Source: Cordylochernes scorpioides (lineage: Eukaryota; Arthropoda; Arachnida; Pseudoscorpiones; Chernetidae). Taken from it: a stretch of DNA of 64,000 bases. The notes below the pieces were generated by a model. That model did no database searches and was not told the DNA's origin. It saw nothing but the letters and a program-made list of their open reading frames with translations. The stretch is taken from NCBI GenBank assembly GCA_030710605.1, contig CP092874.1, positions 45,596,665-45,660,664 on the forward strand. The letters run 5' to 3'. Position 1 is the first letter of the stretch, and each line of letters begins with the position of its first letter. The position numbers were made by a program, and so were the translations under genes. Below, one piece after another: positions 19,925 to 30,503 of this stretch.

Positions 19925-19990
19925 ACATAGATTAGCTGGCGAATGTACCCGGCTTCGCCCGGTTTTAATCCGAGTAAATGTTTGCCTAAC
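19925..19990 (-). mobile_element. Helitron-like 3' terminus
   Basis: On the minus strand TTTACTCGG..AAAACCGGGCGAAGCCGGGTACATTCGCCAGCTAAT carries a GC hairpin (CCGGGCGAAGCCGGG-type) followed about ten bases later by CTAA, a CTRR-type Helitron end. Near-identical motifs end at 31,336 and 23,528 on the plus strand. The 5' end of this element was not found. Confidence 0.45.
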
Positions 19991-20079
19991 GAACAATTAT
20001 TATAGCAATATTTTCGAGGCAAACATCCACTCCCTACTGAATCTATCCTTGTTAAGATAGATTGATGTTTAGTCATGAT

Positions 20080-21060
20080 AAAATTGTGAAAAACGTTTAA
20101 AAATACAAAACTATTTTCTCACAATGAGTTTATTTTAATTTTAAAATGCTAGCTTTTAAGCGATAATCACTCTTCAATGGGCTTAATAAAAAACACCAAC
20201 TATATCTTACAATAAATATTTACAAATACATACGTGCGCTGCGTGGATATTTACAAATGAAATTTTAAAATTGAAATGTAATTTAACAATGATATGAAAT
20301 TTACGTTTTTAGGGCAACCAGAAGATATCTAAGGTATTGTGATTGTAAATCTATCTTCCTGTGTTTATGCTATTATATTGTCGCGAGGAAAAATAATTAA
20401 ATAGGCTCACTAATCACTTTAAATATTTATTTAATTAGTTATATGAAAGATTTTAAATATGGAATAAGGGTTATGCTATTGATGCGCCGAATCGACTCAA
20501 GAGTTAGAGCAAGAGGCGTAAACTGTTCTTCACACGCCACGAGCCTGCACGTTCCATTCCACGTGGCGCCACTGTTGTCCCCGACCGTTCATACCAGCCA
20601 AGTTGAGAGGAAGTACCAAGAAACTCTGTTCTCCTGGAAATATTCATTAGATATGAGAGACTCTAAAAGTAACCGTTGATATTTGATTTTAATATTCTTG
20701 TAGTGGCATTTGGCTTCGGTTATGTTGAATTGATGACCGGTCTGAGCAATACGTTGATTGGTCTTTATTTCTGATGTTTGAAACTCTTTTCCACAAAGAT
20801 TACTGAATAAAATTTTGCATGTATGTAGCAGAAGATAGAGATATTTATAACCCAGGTTCCTGGAGGAGTAGCAGAATATAAACTGAATATAAGTAGATTA
20901 TAAGATGATTTTTACGCTCTGACTTCCCTTTAACCATTAATATTTCACCTTATAAGCTGTTTAAAGACTAAAAGTAAACAAAAACAAGCTATTTTGGATA
21001 TTTTGAAGTTATAAAATTACATTGATTATCATATATTGACTATAAATGACCTAGTGTCGC
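20080..21060. other. Non-coding stretch with a possible LTR/PBS junction
   Basis: No gene is supported. On the minus strand near 20,570 the sequence reads GGGGACAACA then GTGGCGCCACGTGGAATGG. An ACA end followed by TGGCGCC..CGTGG resembles an LTR end followed by a lysine-tRNA-type primer binding site, which would put an LTR to its right. No opposite LTR or pol sequence was found, so this is tentative. Confidence 0.3.
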
Positions 21061-21069
21061 CCGCATTCT

Positions 21070-21445
21070 CTTCTAGTGAATGTTTTCCAGAAAAATTTTG
21101 TTTTAACAAAAATGTAATTTACTAAAATTATAGTGGTCAAGAAGATTCCAATTGAAGTACTCCATTATCAAAATCATTTAGTGCTTCATTAATTTTTTTA
21201 TTTACAATTATTTCACTTTAGAGTATTAATAAGATAAAAATAATAATGAATACAATAATATTTGTAAATCCAATTTAATTCACATCTATCGTTAATATTT
21301 TACACAAATAAATTTACTGGCAAAGCGCTTCTTTTGAATATCATTTGATGATATTTAAAAGAAGCGCTTTGCCAGTAAATTTATTTGTGTAAAATATTAA
21401 CAATAATATTTGTTAAATAATTCTTCACTAGGAAAACATTCACTC
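21070..21445. repeat. Foldback element with a 55-bp-arm palindrome
   Basis: The inner palindrome (21,291-21,401) has arms of about 55 bases with a single mismatch seen, including ACTGGCAAAGCGCTTCTTTT and its complement. Further out AGTGAATGTTTTCC (about 21,077) and GGAAAACATTCACT (about 21,431) are also inverted, so the foldback extends to roughly 21,070-21,445. No coding sequence. Confidence 0.7.
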
Positions 21446-21549
21446 GGGAAGAACTCGGACGAAACCAAGTTATATAATTGTAACTTGAGTCTTAAAAATA
21501 TCGTTTATTTTATAAATATGTACTTGGATAAATCCTAGGCATTTCCTGG

Positions 21550-21830
21550 GTCATTTGGGTAGTTCCTGTTCCAAAATAACTTTATTAGGTACCGCTCAAA
21601 AAGAGCAACCTAGCTTATGTTATTTACAATGAATAATAACTCTGCCTTTGCCGGTCCCAAGCCCGGATGAAAAAGGAGAAGGGGGGAGCAGTAACAAGCT
21701 CGGTAAAAAAAAACCTGGGCTCAGCTGGCCCGGCTGATAGTACCCTGTAAGGGCTCTTAATCCAGGGATACAGGATGAGCATTGTTTGTACTTCATGTTA
21801 GGGGCGGCTGCACATGGCGTCTGTTCCTCA
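21550..21830 (-). mobile_element. 3' tail of a Jockey-like LINE
   Basis: The minus strand ends GCTAGGTTGCTCTTTTTGAG, CGGTACCTAATAAAGTTATTTTGGAAC, matching the 3' tail of the LINE at 49,420-50,200. Upstream is a GC-richer segment with GGGCTTGGGACCGGCAAAGG, presumably 3' UTR. It is a 5'-truncated copy with no coding part. Confidence 0.6.
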
Positions 21831-22079
21831 TGTCAGAGGCGGCCATTTCTTTTGGAGCTAAGTCGGCCTGCCACTGATAAGTGCTCCCAGTCTTGATGAC
21901 AAAGGCAGACGCATTCTACTTCACCCAGTGTGGAGAAAAGAAAGAAGAAGACAATGAATAATATTATGTATATGTGATAATCTGTATATAGGAATATGTA
22001 ACCCCACCACAATCTATGAAATGTATCGTCAAAAGATTTAATAAAAGTTAGGCTTCGCGAAAAGGGAAAGAACAATTAA

Positions 22080-22740
22080 CAGGATTGCATCATCCAGGAA
22101 GTAAAGGTCACTGCCCTGGACCCCCATAAAAGTTAAGTTCAAAGACCTTCTTCTTCCTGGAGGATTGCAATCATGGCGACAATGGAGGTATTAAGCCAAT
22201 CATATTTAAGCATGACAAATCAACAACCAATCACCTTTAAGCATGACCAATTGATAGCGAATCATCAGAGAGCACGTGGAAGGATCTCCACCAATGAGAA
22301 GTCGAGAAAGTTAATGACGATGATCTCGGACAAGAAGTAAAAAGAAGGGAGGTGTCCGTGCTACGAGCAAGGTGTGCTCAACATAGGCTCCAACCAAGGT
22401 AGTGTCCGCTCCATCATGTGAAAGGCCAAATACCTCCTCCAGTCTTATCATTCTCCCTTTCGCAAGGTCTTATTTCTACCCCTCCAGGTGTGCTCGTTCT
22501 TCCCCTGTGGAAAACCACCATTCGACCAAGACTGCGCCATCAATCACCAATTCAATCATATCCACCGCAACCACAATTCGACAGAGAGTCGACACGATTC
22601 GACATCAACTCGCCAGGATTCGACAGTGAGTCCACAGCAATCCCACAGTAAGTCAACACCCCAAGTCGACACCACGACCACACAATTCACCAGGACTCAA
22701 CCCCAATTCGACATAGAGTCGACAGGATTGCTACATATAT
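22080..22740 (+). mobile_element. LTR-like fragment with GTCGACAGGATT motif cluster
   Basis: The segment has promoter-proximal LTR character: mixed GC content, (C)TCCAATGAG and CCAATCA boxes, and a run of related motifs ATTCGACA, GTCGACAC and GTCGACAGGATT between 22,560 and 22,730. A similar cluster of GTCGACAGGATT motifs sits at 44,465-44,580 at the end of Gypsy-family copy 2. No terminal TG..CA pair could be fixed. The short frames here are not supported as genes. Confidence 0.35.
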
Positions 22741-22774
22741 ATTTAAATTAATAATATATACAAGTTCTTTACAA

Positions 22775-22866
22775 AAAAAGTGTCCAATGCGGGATTCGAT
22801 CCTGGTTTATGGCTGTCGGTAACCAACGGTTTAAACCGCCGGCTACCGACCCCCAATTGGCTAGTT
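22775..22866 (-). repeat. tRNA-like sequence (SINE head or pseudo-tRNA)
   Basis: The minus strand has an A-box-like GGTAGCCGGCGG, a B box GGATCGAATCC close to the GGTTCGANNCC consensus, and a T run (ACTTTTTTTG) just downstream like a pol III terminator. It does not close into a convincing cloverleaf acceptor stem, so a functional tRNA is unlikely. The spacing is similar to the SINE head at 49,330-49,407. Confidence 0.45.
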
Positions 22867-23104
22867 AGGGATAATAATTTGTATAAGGCAATTTAATTAG
22901 TATTTCATAAATCAGTATTTATGGGCAAACATATCATCTACAACAGAACTCATAAACGTATTTTTTTAATTTATTCAAAGCTATAATGATGTTTAATGAT
23001 AATGAATTAATACCCCCTCATCATTATCTTTATTATCAATGAGAAATTTGAAATTGTCTTTTTTTTTTACGGAATAAAGACGAAAAATTTAAATATTCTA
23101 TATA

Positions 23105-23528
23105 CAGTTACGAGCGTCATGCTTGATCTCTGTCACCGTTTGCTTTTTTTTTTTTGGAATGGCGCTCTCCTATTGGTTGGCTACGATCACGTGGCTACGA
23201 TGGCGCCGCCACTACGCGAGACACTTTGTTTTTGACTTTGCCCCCCCCACTCGCTTTTTGGTTTTTGTAACTATTGTGTTGGAGCGGGTCGCACTTAAAT
23301 AAATGCATATATTAGTTAATAACTAAATGGAATCCTCTCTTTCTTTTTCCCAGTAAGAGACGCCTACGGAAGCCAACAGTACATAGACAGATAAAGCACA
23401 TAGGCTATAGTTATTAACTAATATATGCATTTATTTAAGGCGCCAATTTATAATTGTAACAAATAGTATTTGAATCAAAACATTCAATCGGGTAAAACAC
23501 GGGCGTTGCCCGGGTCATTCGGCTAGTA
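23105..23528 (+). mobile_element. Non-autonomous Helitron-like element with internal hairpin
   Basis: The 5' side TATATACAGTTACGAGCGTC and the 3' end CACGGGCGTTGCCCGGGTCATTCGGCTAGT match both ends of the element at 3507-3673. Inside, perfect 32-base inverted repeats (23,294-23,325 and 23,407-23,438, centred on ATGCATATATTAGTTAATAA) flank 81 bases. No coding sequence. Confidence 0.5.
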
Positions 23529-23795
23529 TTCTTATAAATATAAACTGATGTTTTCTACTATTCTTCATCAAAACTACTGAAAAAAAAAAGATATTTTGTA
23601 AGTATATAGCTGAATTTATAGATTAATATAAAAAAAGGAAATTAAAAACTAAATAGATAAATAAACAAGTTCGAATAGTTTGGAGTTATAAAATGATCAT
23701 AATTATCATATACTAACAAAATAACCTAGCTTCTTTCCCAGTGAATGTTTGCTAAGCGAAAATTGTTTAAACAAATATTATATTTATTATGATTA

Positions 23796-23835
23796 CTAGA
23801 CGAATGACCCGGGAATTCCCCCGGGTGCAATTTCC
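23796..23835 (-). mobile_element. Helitron-like 3' terminus
   Basis: On the minus strand a hairpin CACCCGGGGGAATTCCCGGG is followed by TCATTCGTCTAGT, a CTAG end before a T. It may be the 3' end of the Helitron whose helicase lies at 24,947-26,366 on the same strand, with the hAT element at 23,957-24,466 inserted between. The distance (about 1.15 kb, 0.6 kb without the hAT) makes this uncertain. Confidence 0.45.
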
Positions 23836-23956
23836 TTCATACTGAAAGAACATTACTAATAAATAGTATTAGAGCGATAGAATAGCAACACCGAAGTAAT
23901 ACGTATGTAATAAAGTATGTGTGATGTCAAAAAATGCAATATATTAGTATTTAGCA

Positions 23957-24466
23957 GTGTTGGGAAAATATTAATTAAAATGATTTATTAAAGATTAACA
24001 ATTGATTAATTGTTAATTGCACTTCAATTTAATTGAAAAATAATTTTTTAATGCCCAACACTGCATTTAAGTACCACTCTCTTCTCGAACATGCTGTCCG
24101 ACAATTTGTGACTCTTTGGCAGATTTGTCATTGTCGCAAAAGAAAAAAGGCGTTCAACTGCAGCTGACGATGGTAAAGGTGTGTTGTATTTAATAAAAAT
24201 ACTTTTTATCTCAGGCAGTGTTGGGCAAATATTAATTAGAATGATTTATTAAAGATTAACAATTGATTAATTGTTAATTGTAATTTTCACAATTAACAAT
24301 TAATCAATTGTTAATTGTATTTTTACAATTAACAATTAATAATTGTTAATTGTATGAATACAATTAACAATTAATTAATAGTTAATTGTACTTTTCTAAT
24401 TAACAATTAATTAATTGTTAATTGCACTTCAATTTATTTGAAAAATAATTTTTTAATGCCCAACAC
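23957..24466 (-). mobile_element. Non-autonomous hAT element with 8-bp target duplication
   Basis: The element starts CAGTGTTGGG and ends GCCCAACACTG, and is flanked by GTATTTAG on both sides, an 8-bp duplication as expected for hAT. The same terminus pair also occurs internally (ends at about 24,062 and 24,214). The structure is therefore two short TIR-bounded AT-rich units around a transposase remnant. The right unit contains several inverted copies of TTAACAATTAAT. Confidence 0.75.
24064..24196 (-). pseudogene. hAT transposase C-terminal (dimerisation) remnant
   Basis: About 44 codons on the minus strand read NTPLPSSAAVERLFSFATM and then a block with HKLSDSMFEKRVVLK. This is the conserved C-terminal hAT dimerisation region (LPSSAAVERLFS). 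The catalytic DDE part is absent. It sits between the two terminal units of the hAT element. Confidence 0.85.
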
Positions 24467-24479
24467 TGGTATTTAGGTA

Positions 24480-24946
24480 TTTTATTTATTTATTTTTCAA
24501 TTCATTTAGGTGTTTTAAATATAGTTCAAATAGTTGGCAGATTTTCCACCCAACCTCCGAGGTACCCGCCCCAGCGTGTTAACTCTTATATATAGTGGTG
24601 CATCCTCTGTAGGTCTATTACACTCTTTGGGTAAAAAGGGATAGGGATTGAAATTGCTTGAGAAGAGTGACCGTGATTGACCAAGCCTGGCCAGCAGCCT
24701 GTAATCTAATGTTTTCAGACCCCAGTCAAACATTCGTAGATGTTTTTCTGAAAAAATAATTAAAAAAAAAAAACTAATATTAATATAATTCATAATAATC
24801 TGCAACTGTCCTTGAATATTCTAATTCTAGAGATGTTTCCTTTCAAATATATACAAATATATACGTATATAGAAATAATTATGAAAATAATATACCACTC
24901 AAACAACAAAAAAAAAAAAGACTAAAATAGCATAAAAAAAAATTAT
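24480..24946. other. Non-coding segment between hAT and Helitron helicase
   Basis: No gene is supported. A moderately GC-rich patch at 24,535-24,730 (minus-strand GGCCAGGCTTGGTCA region) looks like the 3' part of an old retroelement, but I could not classify it. The rest is AT-rich and presumably the Helitron 3' region. Confidence 0.4.
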
Positions 24947-26366
24947 TCATGACAACACAGAAGAATACACAAAATTTGAAGTCTTATTTTCTGGAGCCAA
25001 AACATAAAGATTTCTTCCTGAGCCAACTCTAGAGCTGGCAACATACAATTGCCCATGCGAGAAACAGGGTTGCTCCAAGTCAATGCCAGCAATTTTGAGG
25101 GACTGACCTTGAGCCTTGTTAATCGACATGGCAAAAGAAACTCGAATGGGGAACTGCAATCTTTTAAAATGCAAAGGAGAATGTTTATCATCATGAATCA
25201 GAGGAATCCGGGGAATAAAAACCTCTTCATTTTGAAAACAACCAGTCAAAATGGTTGCCTCTACCACATGAGGCCACAATCTTTTAACACAGAGACGGGT
25301 ACCATTGCAAAGGCGGGGTGCATCAATATTTCTCAATAAAATAATGGGAACACCAACTCTAAGTTCTAAGTGATGTGTTGGCATCCCAGAAGGTTCTAAA
25401 GAATTTAAAAACTCTGTAGTATATTCCACGCAATCCTCAGTATCAATGGTGGAATCCACAGAAGTATATAAAATGCTTTGTCCTGGTATTTCTTTCAAAA
25501 GCTGAGCATTTTTGGCATCAAGTACACAATTCCTTGGAGCCAAAATTGCCCGCTCACAAAGCCAAGGATAGTAATTCGCCCTTCCCCGGTTAAACATCTC
25601 CCCAGTGTTAGGTAAAACATTATTCTTTAGGCCAGAGAGGGAGTCACACAACAGTGTTAACCAATTCATTTGAAAAATTAACATTACCATCCGTATCATT
25701 AAGTTGGCCACTTCCAAGTTGAAGCAAAAATTGTGAAAATAACAGTGAGTTAGGATCTCCTGAATTGACAGCCCGCATATTTGTTGAAAGAGTAAGTCTT
25801 TCAATAAATGACCAAAGTGGGGATGCCTTTAAGCAAGCATGCAACTTATCTGCTATTGTACCTCTAGGGAGAATGGGCAATATCTGCCTGAAGTCACCGG
25901 CCAACAACAACACTACACCTCCCATTGGTCTCTGATCCTGCCTACAATCTTTAAGTGTTATATCAACTGCCTCTAAAGCATGCCTGTGTGCCATAGTACA
26001 TTCATCCCAGACAATAAATTTGCATTGTCTAAGAATTTCGCCCATTGCTGAATCAGCATTCAAATTACAAACTGGTACCTCATCCCTGGTCAAATCTAAG
26101 GGTAATTTGAAAGTCGAATGAGCAGTTCTGCCACCATGCAACAGAGTGGCCGCAATACCAGAAGAAGCTGTAGAAAGAGCAATGTCCCCAGTACTTCGTA
26201 CCTTTGTAAGAAGAAGATTGATCAGAAAAGTTTTTCCTGTGCCCCCCGGAGCATCAAGAAAGTACAATCCGCCAGAATTGGAATCAATTTTAGAAAGGAT
26301 CCTTTCGTAAGCCTCCTTTTGTTCAGGGACAGAAGCACGAAGTCTATCAGACTATTGCTATATTAG
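24947..26366 (-). pseudogene. Helitron Pif1-type helicase, C-terminal part (frameshifted)
   Basis: Helitron RepHel proteins combine a rolling-circle replication initiator with a Pif1 helicase; only the helicase is present here. Frame 1 begins upstream of YFLDAPGGTGKTFLINLL (Walker A, about 26,215-26,270), with EQKEAYERIL before it. It continues with TASSGIAATLLHGGRTAHS, FIVWDECTMAHRHALEA (Walker B) and GGVVLLLAGDFRQILPILPR. A frameshift at about 25,650 leads to the second frame with VPIILLRNIDAPRLCNGTRL, INKAQGQSLKIAGIDLEQP and HGQLYVASSRVGSGRNLYV, ending at 24,947. These are motifs I-VI of Pif1-like Helitron helicases. The N-terminus is cut off at about 26,366, where a LINE begins. Confidence 0.9.
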
Positions 26367-26369
26367 AAT

Positions 26370-27500
26370 TATTTACATATATATATCTTTAATTATTTAC
26401 ACGATGAATTAGTAAGAATTTATAAATCTGTGTACAAATACCTCTAAACTTGCTAATGTTTTCATAAGATTGCGTATATACAGAAAGATGATTTGGCATT
26501 ATGTCAAAGTAAGCAAGTACAATTTGGTTAGTTAGAGGGCAAGCCAACAAAAGATGCTCTGGTGTTTCAACATCTAGACAGCATTCACTTGTTGGATTAT
26601 TTATAACTCTCAAGTCAAAGAGAAAACTTAAAAAGGGTCCTTTGCCTGTGAAGAACAAAGTAGAGTATTTATCAGGAGTAATGAAGCTTGGTACATCTCT
26701 CAGAAAAAAATTCTTGAACGTTGCATTAATTTGAGAAAGATAAAATCTAAATTTTGTATTGATATATAATTTATTCAATTCATTTATTTGGTCTGTCAGA
26801 GAATTCTTTATGTTGTATCTAATTAGTGATAATTCAAGGCAGTCGGTCAGCATAGGAGTTTTCGCTAGAATATGATAATGTATGAAGATGAACTTTTGTA
26901 AGCATGAATGTACCTAATTAAAATTTGGTACTGTATAGAATTTAACTTTGAACGCTTTGCTGTATTGATAAAAGGGAACCAGATATTTGATACATAGCTT
27001 AACATTGGACGTATCACCGCCTTGTATAAAATCAATCTGCGCATTGAATAAATTCCCCAAACACGTGCACATAATGAAAAAAGTGCATTTTTAAATCTCA
27101 TAGCCTTGTTAATTATATTGTCAAAGTGTGGTCCAAAATCAATTTTAGTTCTTGTCTGTGGTTGCGAAAAATAACTTCCAAAATCTTTATAGTTTCTGAT
27201 GGCTGACTATTTATACCGTTAATGTTCATAGGTAATTTTTAGTAATTGTGTAGGTAGAGTACACCTGTTTTATTTGGACTTATTTAGAGTTTTACCTTTT
27301 CACACCAAAATCTTTAATATCATACAGACTTTTTTCAATTTTGAACTGAAGATCCTGGATGCTAGAGCCCCAAACCACAAATGAAACATCATCGGAAAAA
27401 GCTATGACTTTTGCGAAAATTTCACTAAAATATGAAATGAAATCATTTAATAATATATTCCAAAGGTATTGGAGAAATAATTCCACCTTGAGAGCATCCC
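26370..27500 (-). pseudogene. Degenerate LINE ORF2 (RT and C-terminal part)
   Basis: Three minus-strand frames form one decayed ORF2 3' half. 27,486-27,292 has KVIAFSDDVSFVVWG, the RT catalytic (F/Y)xDD block. 27,101-26,865 has LYKAVIRPMLSYVSNIWFPF, the RT-thumb region. 26,853-26,389 ends with a CCLDVETPEHLLLACPL zinc-knuckle-like C-terminus. The pattern suggests a Jockey/R1/LOA-group LINE. It is unrelated to the Tx1-like family in base composition and sequence. A frameshift or stop occurs about every 200-450 bases. Confidence 0.75.
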
Positions 27501-27599
27501 TTATTCACCATTTTTGTACATTTTGAGTTTAAGTATCTCAGCTCTACCTTTCGATCTTCGAGATATGAAATAACTATTTTTAATTAGTGGCGCTGGAAA

Positions 27600-28150
27600 G
27601 TTTGCTTTGTCCAATTGTTGAATGATTACTGAAACTGAAATATTGGTAAATCAATTATTTTTAATTCAATATATGCCTTTATAATTAAATATTATATCAT
27701 TATAACTTCATTTAATTATTCATGAGGATTCCAATTAAGGTATCAATATAACTATCATCGTTATTTTGTGTTACATTTAAAATTTGTATTTATATATTAT
27801 TTCGTTTTAGAATGATAATAAAATCTAATCATAATGAATATTATATTTTAATGCATTCTTCGTTGGGGGCAAACATTCCCTCTAGGAGAAACCGAGCGAA
27901 GCAGGGTCAAAAATAAATGATATTGTGACGAATTTTATTTAACTTAAAAACGCACAGCGTTTTATTTATACATATTCAAATAAGTAAAATTTAGTTGGGT
28001 AAATCTTGAGAGTTTCCCTATTCATTCTGCTAGCTATATATATTTTATTCAAATTAGTCATGGTTCTATTAATTGAAATTTAGCATATTTAAAAAATATT
28101 CAAAATTTAAGTGTCATCGCTAGTGAGCAAGTTCTACTAATTATGAAATA
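27600..28150. other. AT-rich DNA, only Helitron-end-like fragments
   Basis: No gene is supported. Fragments such as GGGGGCAAACATTCCCTC (about 27,867) and GGGTAAATCTTGAGAGTTTC..TGCTAGC (about 28,000-28,035) resemble decayed Helitron 3' ends of the type ending at 31,336. Confidence 0.4.
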
Positions 28151-28316
28151 GTCTATATATATATATATATAAATGAATGTCTGTGTGTGTGTGACAATTG
28201 ACAATTAAAAATTATTTATTGTCATCTAGACAATTTTACATCTCACATGAGAGAGAGAGAGAGAGAAGAGGAAAATAAATACATATAGAATTAAAAATAT
28301 ACAAATATGGTCAAAT

Positions 28317-28415
28317 TTACAGAGGGGACGAAGGTAGGAGACCTCGGCGCTGGAGGGTCCTGGACCAGGCGAAGAGCGGGTCCTCCACTGCTTCTCCGAG
28401 CCCAAATGATTTCAA
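28317..28415 (-). pseudogene. Remnant of ORF2 C-terminus in half-LINE E4
   Basis: Just past the ORF1 stop at 28,423 the minus strand encodes GLGEAVEDPLFAWSRTLQRR and then GLLPSSPL before a stop. This matches the last codons of ORF2 in the full-length copy E1 (GLGEAVEDPLIAWSRTLQRR, about 14,698-14,786). The ORF1-only form therefore arose by loss of the endonuclease and RT region from a full-length element. The deletion junction lies near 28,410. Confidence 0.85.
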
Positions 28416-28422
28416 CAGGAGG

Positions 28423-30503
28423 TCAGGGCGGCAAGGCGGCCCTAATCTCAGATAGTCCCCTGAGAGTAAGGGAGTCCAAGTCCCGAGTGGAAAGCTTATC
28501 CAGGATTTGGGCGAGAACTTTCTTGTCCCCCGGCGAAAATCTCCCGAGGAAGTCCTCCCTATCCTCAGGGTATAACACCGCTTCCACGAGGTCAAGCTCG
28601 AAAGAGATGAATTGGGACATGGGCTTCGGATTGAATTCCTTCATCAATTCAAAGGTCAAAAGTTGCAATTCCTTGCAACGTTTATCGATTGGATCAACCT
28701 CCATTTGGGCAGATGGGGGAGGCGGAGGTGTGGCCATGGCCGGCGTCGACTCCCTCTTTTGGGGAGCGGGTGGTGCTGGCTCAGCAGGCCGAGGCGCAGG
28801 CAGTGTGGTTGCTGGAGGCACTGCGGCTGTACCGGTCCTCAGCTCCGACAAGACCTGTCGCAGGACCTTATAAATAGTACTATTACTATCTCCTCCGGGC
28901 CTTAGGTTGAGGATTTGATTTACCAGGCCGGCAAGAGCATTGCTCTGCGGAGGGGTCAGATGGCGACCGCGCTTATGTGCCTTGGTCCTTGAGGAGAGGA
29001 GGTCCAGAACCTCCTCCCGCCCAAGGCCAAGGGCGTCAGTTCCAGCGAAGGACACGCTGGGACTTCTCTTTATGAAGGCTGCGAGGTCAATTCTCGTGCA
29101 CTTCTTATTTGATGACGCGGAGGGAGGGATGGACTCCTCCACGGCAGTCATCTCGATGTCTTGAGCGATGTTTGCAGGCCCGAGGATCTCCTGGGATGCG
29201 GATCACTAGGAGCCTGCGATGACGGATCAGGGGTCACATGTGGAGGTGCAGGAGGCGTCTCCTCCGTAGGTGAGGCCGAGGGCGCTGTTGGCGATGGTCT
29301 GGGTGGATTGCAGCTACGGGCGCGGGCGAGGCACCGGAGATCTCCAAGGGAGGCGCCGGTGCTGAATGCTGGGGCGTAGGCCGTTGACCCGGTGCAGGGG
29401 TGGTAGTTGGTGGGAGGCCGGCAGGGAAGCTGGTGGGGCCGATCTGGTGGTGTTGACCCGCCCTGCAAGCAGGGGGCAGTTGGCCCTCCGGTGCCCTTGT
29501 CCGTGGCATCTGGAGCACTTGATGCCCGAAGATAGGTAGGCGGGCCAGGCCTCGCCTTTGATGGTGATGTTGAGGCGGGTGGGGAGCCTCTCGGTGGTCA
29601 CTCCTTCGTGGAGGACGATGAACGCCTCACGGCGGCCGTCGGTGTAGGTGTAGGGGCCGGCCTTCATCATTTTGGGCGCGATGGATGTAATGCGCCCATA
29701 GGGCCCAAGGGCCTTGATGATGGCTGAGTCCTCCACGAAGAAGGGGAGGTTGCCCACCGTTATCCTCTCCGCTCTCTTGCGGAAAGGGAAAGCCCTGAGG
29801 AGAGTGCCCTCAACCTCAAGGCCGTTGTTTATGAGGCGCTCGGCGAGGCCTCTGTTGGCCAGACCCAGGAGTTGGTGGCCATTAACCTTGGAGACTTGAA
29901 CGACTCCGGCGGTTCCTCAAGCAGCCTGTCCAGCGCCCTCAGATAGTGGAAAGGCTGCAGTTCAGGGCCGTGCTCTAAGTAGACGCAGTGCTCCTCAGCA
30001 GAGGACGTCTGCCGCGCCCGGGCCTCCGCGATGTGGGCCCTGGTTGTCGGGATCTCCTGTGCCCGGGGCACCGATCGCGCCGATGATGGTACTCGGCGAC
30101 CACTCCTGGCGCCTCCGCTGTTGGAGGATGGTGTAGAGGCCGTAGGCGAATCCGACGATTCGCGGCGCCTCTTCTTGTTCTTCACGACGGTAAAGTCGTC
30201 ATCTGTCCCGTGGTTTATGACCTCGTCACAATCTGCCCAGTTCCTGATGATAAGGGCAGCGCCATTAGATGACGAAGCAGCCGCCATGCCGGACGTGACG
30301 TCGACGCGCGCAGCGGCCAGATTTACATTTCCGCCGTCAGCCGGCGGATTTACATATTCGCGAGAATTAGATTTTTCTCCATAGATTTCTCCATGAAATT
30401 CGTTTTTGGCCGAATTTTCGCTACCGGTTGGAGTTAGGATGCTGGGCCTTCCAGGCTTTTGTCCAGCGGATCCTGGGCTCTCCGGCGATGTCGAATTCGA
30501 CAT
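28423..30503 (-). pseudogene. ORF1 of half-LINE E4 (two frameshifts)
   Basis: Three segments (30,503-29,829, 29,757-29,314, 29,151-28,423) cover the whole ORF1. They hold a Ser-rich N-terminus starting MSNSTSPESPGSAG, DDFTVVKNKKRRRE, TRAHIAEARARQTSSAEEHC, MGNLPFFVEDSAIIKALGPY, DGRREAFIVLHEG, knuckle CSRCHGQGHRRANC, Pro-rich linkers, SVSFAGTDALGLGREEVLDL, and the C-terminal domain DFLGRFSPGDKKVLAQIL with RGLSEIRAAL. Breaks lie at about 29,800 and 29,200-29,310. The C-terminal domain is diverged from E2 and E3 but alignable, so it is a family trait. Confidence 0.82.

Noticed and set aside
20443..20679. 78-codon plus-strand frame
   Set aside because: No homology recognised, and the region looks like an LTR/PBS junction on the opposite strand.
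22775..22866. Functional tRNA gene on the minus strand
   Set aside because: The B box is good, but the acceptor and T stems do not pair well and no standard anticodon arm could be drawn.
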